Below the pieces are notes generated by a model, which had not been told where the DNA came from, searched no databases, and worked only from the letters and a program-made list of their open reading frames with translations. A stretch of 64,000 bases of DNA from SHZI01 sp963802215 (GTDB lineage: Bacteria; Pseudomonadota; Gammaproteobacteria; Steroidobacterales; GCA-2729495): positions 1,116,001-1,180,000 of the forward strand of contig CAWDHQ010000001.1 in assembly GCA_963802215.1 (NCBI GenBank), written 5' to 3'. How positions within the stretch are numbered: the first letter of the stretch is position 1; every line of letters starts with the position of its first letter. Of this stretch, positions 59,133 to 64,000 are shown piece after piece. The position numbers were made by a program, and so were the translations under genes.

Positions 59133-60019
59133 ACCAACGTCTCGCACTCGCCGGCTGCACGGCACTGCTGCTCGTCCTGACCGGTTGTGACCAGCTCGGC
59201 AACAAGGCGCCGACTCCCGCCGACACCAACGCCAGCTTCGATTCCTTCGTGACGGCTGTCGCCCGCAAGAAGACCTCGGAGCTGACGCCCGACGAGCTCA
59301 AGGAAGCGGTAAACCAGTACGTCGGCATGCAGGTCGCGGCCGAGGCGGCGATCAAGTCCGGGCTCGACAAGGACCCCGAGGTTAGCGCCCAGCTGCGGCT
59401 GACCCGCGCGAACGTGCTCAGCGAGACGCTGCTGGCGCGTTACCTGAAGTCGAACCCGGTCACCGATGCAGACATTCAGGCCGAATATGACGCCCAGGTC
59501 GCCGCCACGCCGCCGGAATATCAGGCCCGGCACATCCTGGTGGACGACAAGAGCCTGGCCGAGGCGATCATCCAGAAGCTCCAGGCCAAGGGCGACTTCG
59601 CAGCCCTGGCGAAGGAGTACTCCAAGGACAGCTCTGCCCAGAACGGCGGCGACCTGGGCTGGTTCAGCCCCGCGTCGATGGTCAAGGAGTTCGCCGACGC
59701 CGTGGTCAAGCTGGAGAAGGGGCAGTTCACCACGGCCCCGGTGCAGACCCAGTTCGGCTGGCACGTGATCCAGCTGGACGACACCCGCCCCGCCCAGTTG
59801 CCGCCCCTCGACCAGGTCAAGGACCGGGTGCAGCAGCTGGTGCAGCGGAAGCGGGTTGCCGATCACCTGCAGGAGCTCCGCAAGGACTCGACAATCGACG
59901 CGGACAAGCTCAGCACCGCGCTGACCGAGTACGCCGCCACGTCAAAGGCGCCGGCTGATGCTGCAGCTTCCGAAGCGGCTCCCGCGGCGGCCCCCGCCGA
60001 AGAGCCCGCCGGGAACTGA
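59129..60019 (+). CDS. Parvulin-type peptidyl-prolyl isomerase lipoprotein
   Basis: 296 aa. Signal peptide with lipobox LTGC (Cys20), N-terminal helical SurA-like region (about 35-125), then one parvulin domain (about 130-225: EYQARHILVDDKSLAEAIIQKLQAKGDFAALAKEYSKDSSAQNGGDLGWFSPASMVKEFADAVVKLEKGQF...QFGWHVIQLDDTRP) with the conserved His pair and the GGDLGWF loop, and an Ala/Pro-rich tail. Probably anchored in the inner or outer membrane and folds envelope proteins, like PrsA/PpiD relatives. Translationally coupled to deaD through an ATGA overlap. Confidence 0.9.
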   Translation: MNQRLALAGCTALLLVLTGCDQLGNKAPTPADTNASFDSFVTAVARKKTSELTPDELKEAVNQYVGMQVAAEAAIKSGLDKDPEVSAQLRLTRANVLSETLLARYLKSNPVTDADIQAEYDAQVAATPPEYQARHILVDDKSLAEAIIQKLQAKGDFAALAKEYSKDSSAQNGGDLGWFSPASMVKEFADAVVKLEKGQFTTAPVQTQFGWHVIQLDDTRPAQLPPLDQVKDRVQQLVQRKRVADHLQELRKDSTIDADKLSTALTEYAATSKAPADAAASEAAPAAAPAEEPAGN

Positions 60020-60028
60020 CGCAAACCT

Positions 60029-60117
60029 GTAGGAGCGCTGTAGGAGCGCCTTCAGGCGCGAACCGAATCGGGATCGCGCCTGAAGGCGCTCCTACAGCGC
60101 TCCTACAGGTCTCCTAC
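60029..60117. repeat. 89-bp REP-like pair with duplicated GTAGGAGCG ends
   Basis: GTAGGAGCGCT-GTAGGAGCGCC at the left and its mirror on the right surround a GCGCCTTCAGGCGC hairpin pair, with an extra CTCCTAC at the far right. The element therefore carries nested copies of the head sequence. It fills almost the whole gap between the convergent parvulin and cytochrome b561 genes and supplies the latter's stop. Confidence 0.88.
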
Positions 60118-60701
60118 GACCCGCGCCACATCCGGCGGAGCACGTCGTCCCTCGCGACAACGTGGTGCCAGAGGGCGCCAGCCACGTGCAGCCCCAGCAC
60201 GACCATGCCCGCCTTCCAGCAGGCTTCGTGGATCTCGGCGTAGAACTCGTAGGGCGCGTGGGAGCCATCGACGGCCTGCGGCACGATGCGCGGCACATTC
60301 TCCCAGCCAAAGAAGAAGATCGGGAACTCGCCCTCGTAGGCTGACAGCGTGGCCCAGCCGCTCAGCGGGAAGGCGAAGAGCAGCGCGTAGAGGAAGACGT
60401 GGGTCAGCCGGGCCAGCACACGCTGATACGCGACCAGGGTGGCCGGCAGGGCCGGGGTGGGGTTCGTCGCGCGCCAGGTCAGCCGCAACGTGGCCAGGAT
60501 CAGGATCAGGAAGCCGTTCGTGTGATGGACACGGGAGATCAGCAGCAGCTGCGAGAAGTCGAAGCTCTTCGTGGCGACCAGCTCGTCGTAGACCGCGTTC
60601 ATCCAGAAGCCCAGCGGAACCTGGATGGCGATCATGGCGGCGATCAGCCAGTGGAGATTGCGGGAGACGAGGCCCCAGCCCGTCGGTGTGTTGCGGATCA
60701 T
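60114..60701 (-). CDS. Cytochrome b561-type di-heme membrane protein
   Basis: 195 aa. Four membrane helices: 15-35, 57-77, 95-118 and 155-178. Conserved heme-ligand histidines are in NLHWLIAAMIA (His17), RVHHTNGFLIL (59/60) and LHVAGALWHHVVARDD. The pattern and the NTPTGWGLVSRNLHW start match the YodB/CybB-like cytochrome b561 family, which oxidises ubiquinol or superoxide in the inner membrane. It ends MWRGS with a repeat-derived TAG stop. Confidence 0.89.
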   Translation of the reverse strand: MIRNTPTGWGLVSRNLHWLIAAMIAIQVPLGFWMNAVYDELVATKSFDFSQLLLISRVHHTNGFLILILATLRLTWRATNPTPALPATLVAYQRVLARLTHVFLYALLFAFPLSGWATLSAYEGEFPIFFFGWENVPRIVPQAVDGSHAPYEFYAEIHEACWKAGMVVLGLHVAGALWHHVVARDDVLRRMWRGS

Positions 60702-60712
60702 GGAAGGTCCCT

Positions 60713-60766
60713 GTAGGAGCGGCTTCAGCCGCGATCGATGCCGGTCGCGGCTGAAGCCGCTCCTAC
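60713..60766. repeat. 54-bp REP-like palindromic pair
   Basis: Two inverted GTAGGAGCGGCTTCAGCCGC units with a 10-base centre. It lies between the cytochrome b561 start and the FrnE-like gene's end, and part of it is translated as that gene's tail. Confidence 0.9.
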
Positions 60767-61402
60767 GGAGGAGATGCGGTCGATCACCTCGACCAGTGCC
60801 TCCGGGGGCTGGGCTCCGGAGACCGCGTACTGGCCGTTGAAGATGAAGAAGGGCACGCCGCTCACCCCCACCTGCCGCGCCTCCTCGATGAGGGCCTGCA
60901 CCCGGTCCTCGTCCTTCCCCGCCCTGAGCTGGGCCTCGACCCCGGCCGGGTCCATGCCCACCTCCCCGGCCAACCGGGCCAGGACGGCGGGATCGCCCAG
61001 GTCCTCGGAACGGGTGTGATGGGCGGCGAACAGCTTTTCAGCGAGGGCGTTCTGGTCCACATCCGGGCGGTCGCCCGCCCAGTAGAGCAGCACGTGGGCC
61101 GAGAGGGTGTTGGGTGAGCGGGCGCCCGGTCCCGCCTCGAAGTGCAGGCCTTCCGCCGCGGCCGTCTGGCGCATGCCGTCCATGATGGTCCGGGCGCGTT
61201 CCGCGCCGAAAATCGCCGCGTAATGGGCCTGGCGGTCCTTGCCCTCCCGCGGCATGTCGGGACTCAGCTGGAAGGGCAGCCAGGTCACGCGGACGGGCAG
61301 TTCCGGCCGCGCGGCCAGGGCCCGCTCCAGCCGGCGCTTGCCCACATAGCACCAGGGGCAAACGAGGTCGGAAACGATCTGGATCGGCAGCGGTTCGGCC
61401 AT
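60725..61402 (-). CDS. DsbA-family (FrnE-like) thiol oxidoreductase
   Basis: 225 aa. The thioredoxin-fold active site CPWC (residues 15-18 in SDLVCPWCYVGKRRLERAL) and a helical insertion (about 60-155), then VSGVPFFIFNGQYAVSGAQPPEAL with the cis-Pro of GVPFF, match the 2-hydroxychromene-2-carboxylate isomerase/FrnE family. Cytosolic, probably a disulfide or polyketide-associated oxidoreductase. The last 13 residues (starting VGAASAATG) are encoded by the repeat, which is read through because GTA falls in frame. Confidence 0.9.
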   Translation of the reverse strand: MAEPLPIQIVSDLVCPWCYVGKRRLERALAARPELPVRVTWLPFQLSPDMPREGKDRQAHYAAIFGAERARTIMDGMRQTAAAEGLHFEAGPGARSPNTLSAHVLLYWAGDRPDVDQNALAEKLFAAHHTRSEDLGDPAVLARLAGEVGMDPAGVEAQLRAGKDEDRVQALIEEARQVGVSGVPFFIFNGQYAVSGAQPPEALVEVIDRISSVGAASAATGIDRG

Positions 61403-61412
61403 ATTCGGGAGT

Positions 61413-61467
61413 GTAGGAGCGGCTTTAGGCGCGATTCAATGGCGGTCGCGCCTAAAGGCGCTCCTAC
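61413..61467. repeat. 55-bp REP-like pair with TTTAGG loop variant
   Basis: The two units differ: the left reads GCGGCTTTAGGCGC (one mismatch), the right GCGCCTTTAGGCGC. It sits upstream of the FrnE-like ATG (11 bp) and upstream of gltB (about 100 bp), in a divergent promoter region where such repeats are less usual. Confidence 0.85.
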
Positions 61468-61568
61468 GGGGCGCTCCTTCCCGCTTTCCCGAAGCGCCGC
61501 CGACACTTAAACTGTGAGGTCGTGGGCCGCCTGTCGCGGCCCCCGTTACCGACCCCGAGACAGATCTT

Positions 61569-64000
61569 ATGGACAACCACCAGCGGCGTGGCGGGCTACC
61601 CCTGCCCTCGATAAACCAGCGGCCGGAACCGGCCCGGGCCCCGGGCAAGCAGGGCCTTTACGACCCGGCGCACGAGCACGACGCCTGCGGCGTCGGCTTC
61701 GTGGTGGACATCAAGGGCCGCAAGTCCCACCAGATCCTCGCCCAGGCGATCCAGGTGCTGCGCAACCTGGACCACCGGGGCGCCTGCGGCTGCGAGGTGA
61801 ACACCGGCGACGGCGCCGGCGTGCTCCTGCAGATGCCGCACAGGTTCCTGCAGGCGGTCGCCGAGAAGAATGGCTTCGCCCTCCCCGCCCCCGGCGAGTA
61901 CGGCAGCGGCCTGCTCTTCCTGCCCCGCAATGCCAGCAAGCGCCGGAAGCTCGAGGAGAAGTTCGAGCAGATCGTGCAGTCCGAGGGGCAGATCGTGCTC
62001 GGCTGGCGCACCGTGCCCACCAGCAACAAGTCCCTGGGTGAGACGGCCCGGGCCTCGGAGCCCTTCGTCCGGCAGGTCTTCATCGGCCGGGATCCCGCGG
62101 GCCCGACGGCGCTCGACGAGCTGGCCTTCGAGCGCACGCTGTACATCATCCGCAAGCGGGCCTACAGCGAGATTCGCACCTCCACGCTGGACGGCGCGGA
62201 CTTCTGGTACGTCTGCAGCCTGTCCTGCAAGACCCTGGTCTACAAGGGCATGCTCCTCACCGAGCAGCTCACGGCCTACTACCCGGACCTCCTGGACCCG
62301 GCAATGGAGACTGCGCTGGCGATGGTCCATTCCCGGTTCAGCACCAACACCTTCCCGAGCTGGGACCGCTCGCACCCGTACCGCTACCTGGCGCACAACG
62401 GCGAGATCAACACCCTCCGCGGCAACATCAACTGGATGCGCGCCCGGGAGGCCCTGTTCGAGTCCGAGCTGTTCGGCGAGGACATCGCCAAGATCCCGCC
62501 GATCGTCAACCCGAATGGCAGCGACTCCGCCATGTTCGACAACGTGCTCGAGCTGCTGGTCCTCGCGGGCCGGTCGCTGCCCCACGCGATCATGATGATG
62601 ATCCCGGAGCCCTGGTCGAACCACGCCAGCATGGAGGACGACAAGCGGGCGTTCTACGAGTACCACTCCAGCCTGATGGAGCCCTGGGACGGCCCCGCGT
62701 CCATCGCCTTCACCGACGGCAGGAAGATCGGCGCGGTCCTCGACCGCAACGGCCTGCGCCCGTCGCGCTACTACGTGACCAGGGACGACCTCGTGATCAT
62801 GGCGTCCGAAGCGGGCGTGCTCGACATTCCGCCCGAGAATGTTCTGCGCAAGGGCCGGCTGCAGCCGGGCCGCATGTTCCTCGTCGATACCGAGGAAGGC
62901 CGCATCGTCGAGGACGACGAGATCAAGCGCCAGATCGCCAACGAACGGCCCTACCGCCAGTGGCTCGATGAGCACCTCGTGCACCTGGACAAACTGCCGC
63001 CCGCGCCCGAAGTGCCGGCGCCGGATCACGACACGCTGCTCCAGCGGCAGATCGCGTTCGGCTACACCTTCGAGGACCAGCGCATCATCCTCACGCCAAT
63101 GGGCAGGGATGGCGTCGAGGCCGTGGGCTCCATGGGCAATGACACCCCCCTGGCTGCGCTGTCCAGCAAGCCGCGGCTGCTCTTCGACTACTTCAAGCAG
63201 CTCTTTGCCCAGGTCACGAATCCGCCGATCGACTGCATCCGCGAGGAACTGATAACGGCTGCGGAGGTCTGGCTGGGTTCGGAAGGCAACCTGCTGGAAC
63301 CCCAGCCCGCCGACTGCCGGCGGCTCGAGCTGAAGAGCCCGATCCTGACCAACGAGGAGTTTGCCAAAGTCAGGCGCCTGGAACTGCCGGGCCTGCGCGT
63401 CGGCGTGCTGTCCGGCCTGTTCCGCGTCGCCCGCGGCGAAAAAGGCCTGGTGGGCGCACTCGAGGACCTCTGGAGCACGGCCCGCCGGATGATCGAGAAC
63501 GAGAGCATCAACGTGCTCATCGTAAGCGACCGGGGCGTGAACAGGGAGTTCGCGCCGATACCGTCGCTGCTCGCCATCTCGAGCCTGCACCATTACCTGA
63601 TCCGCGAAGGACTGCGCACGCGCGTAAGCCTCGTGCTGGAGACGGGCGAGGCGCGGGAAGTGCATCACTTCTCGCTGCTCATCGGCTACGGCGCCAGCGC
63701 GATCAACCCCTACCTGGCCTTCGAGACGCTCGACGGCATGATCGTGGACGGCCTGCTGCCCAACGTGGACCACAAGACGGCGTGCAAGAACTTCGCCAAG
63801 GCCGCCACCAAGGGCGTGGTGAAGGTCATGTCCAAGATGGGCGTCTCGGCGGTGCAGAGCTATCACGGCGCCCAGCTGTTCGAAGCCGTCGGGCTCCGCC
63901 AGGACATCATCGACGAGCACTTCACCTGGACGGCGTCCCGCGTCGGCGGCATCGGCATGGACGTGGTTGCCCGCGAGGTGCTGCTGCGCCACCAGGCCGC
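61569..64000 (+). CDS. gltB: Glutamate synthase large subunit, 5' part (runs off the window)
   Basis: About 810 codons are open from the ATG at 61569 to the edge, roughly half of the usual 1500 aa. After a 39-residue N-terminal propeptide comes Cys40 (HEHDACGVGF), the amidotransferase nucleophile exposed by cleavage. The class II glutaminase domain follows (HSRFSTNTFPSWDRSHPYRYLAHNGEINTLRGN), then the central domain (QSYHGAQLFEAVGL near 63850). It makes glutamate from glutamine and 2-oxoglutarate with NADPH and GltD. The 798-aa reading frame on the opposite strand is a shadow. The promoter region carries a repeat at 61413-61467. Confidence 0.95.
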   Translation, partial: MDNHQRRGGLPLPSINQRPEPARAPGKQGLYDPAHEHDACGVGFVVDIKGRKSHQILAQAIQVLRNLDHRGACGCEVNTGDGAGVLLQMPHRFLQAVAEKNGFALPAPGEYGSGLLFLPRNASKRRKLEEKFEQIVQSEGQIVLGWRTVPTSNKSLGETARASEPFVRQVFIGRDPAGPTALDELAFERTLYIIRKRAYSEIRTSTLDGADFWYVCSLSCKTLVYKGMLLTEQLTAYYPDLLDPAMETALAMVHSRFSTNTFPSWDRSHPYRYLAHNGEINTLRGNINWMRAREALFESELFGEDIAKIPPIVNPNGSDSAMFDNVLELLVLAGRSLPHAIMMMIPEPWSNHASMEDDKRAFYEYHSSLMEPWDGPASIAFTDGRKIGAVLDRNGLRPSRYYVTRDDLVIMASEAGVLDIPPENVLRKGRLQPGRMFLVDTEEGRIVEDDEIKRQIANERPYRQWLDEHLVHLDKLPPAPEVPAPDHDTLLQRQIAFGYTFEDQRIILTPMGRDGVEAVGSMGNDTPLAALSSKPRLLFDYFKQLFAQVTNPPIDCIREELITAAEVWLGSEGNLLEPQPADCRRLELKSPILTNEEFAKVRRLELPGLRVGVLSGLFRVARGEKGLVGALEDLWSTARRMIENESINVLIVSDRGVNREFAPIPSLLAISSLHHYLIREGLRTRVSLVLETGEAREVHHFSLLIGYGASAINPYLAFETLDGMIVDGLLPNVDHKTACKNFAKAATKGVVKVMSKMGVSAVQSYHGAQLFEAVGLRQDIIDEHFTWTASRVGGIGMDVVAREVLLRHQA

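Noticed and set aside
61596..63992. A 798-aa open frame opposite gltB
   Set aside because: Very high GC creates long antisense frames; its residues (Val/Ala/Gly/His/Asp rich, no domain) lie over the clear GltB reading on the forward strand.

Overview
The window is high-GC, gene-dense DNA that reads as the chromosome of a gammaproteobacterium, probably on the Xanthomonadales/Woeseiales/Steroidobacterales side. The reasons are the gammaproteobacterial gene orders (der-bamB-yfgM-hisS-rodZ-pilW-rlmN-ndk, yajC-secD-secF beside tgt-queA, guaB-guaA beside xseA, suhB divergent from trmJ), a LiuR-LiuA leucine-catabolism pair, a MetX protein of serine-succinyltransferase-like appearance, and many GTAG-headed palindromic (REP-like) repeats. 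No phage, transposase or CRISPR array is seen. The genus cannot be fixed from the sequence alone.

Layout. 1-2125: liuA (cut by the edge), its MerR regulator liuR with an 18-bp perfect operator palindrome, and tadA. 2235-7032: four forward genes (NTF2-like protein, nitrilase-fold lipoprotein without its cysteine, GH13 hydrolase, FAD-linked oxidase). 7042-12393: two exported proteins, then guaA and guaB. 12436-25456: xseA, metX, and a long reverse housekeeping block (der, bamB, yfgM, hisS, a short rodZ, pilW/pilF, rlmN, ndk, iscA-like, a cysteine desulfurase fused to an IscU-like domain, trmJ). 25509-31880: suhB, secF, secD, yajC, tgt, queA. 31995-32081: tRNA-Leu(CAA).

32129-44123 is the accessory part. 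It holds a PEP-CTERM protein lying between two direct copies of a 35-bp sequence located just after the tRNA, a purple-acid-phosphatase-like enzyme, a TPR protein, a PadR/HAAS/DUF2807 operon, and three tandem exported proteins. The phosphatase and the three tandem proteins end in the same calcium-binding module (thrombospondin type 3 plus dockerin, with a PPGPSx end).

44211-51774: fadH with a crotonase, a YghU-type glutathione transferase, prfC, a methyltransferase with a lipobox, and a RES-Xre toxin-antitoxin pair. 51860-55579: nikR, a good NikR operator, a divergent TonB-dependent receptor and an arsenite methyltransferase (ArsM), which together look like a metal-responsive uptake/detoxification locus. 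55590-64000: metallo-beta-lactamase-fold hydrolase, DUF1993 protein, DEAD-box helicase, parvulin lipoprotein, cytochrome b561, FrnE-like DsbA protein, and the 5' part of gltB.

Across the window, about 17 units of a REP-like family sit at gene 3' ends. In seven genes the TAG stop codon is the repeat's own GTAG head; in two more genes the repeat is read through and adds a C-terminal tail. This, the NikR-TonB-ArsM locus and the shared dockerin module are the most interesting observations.
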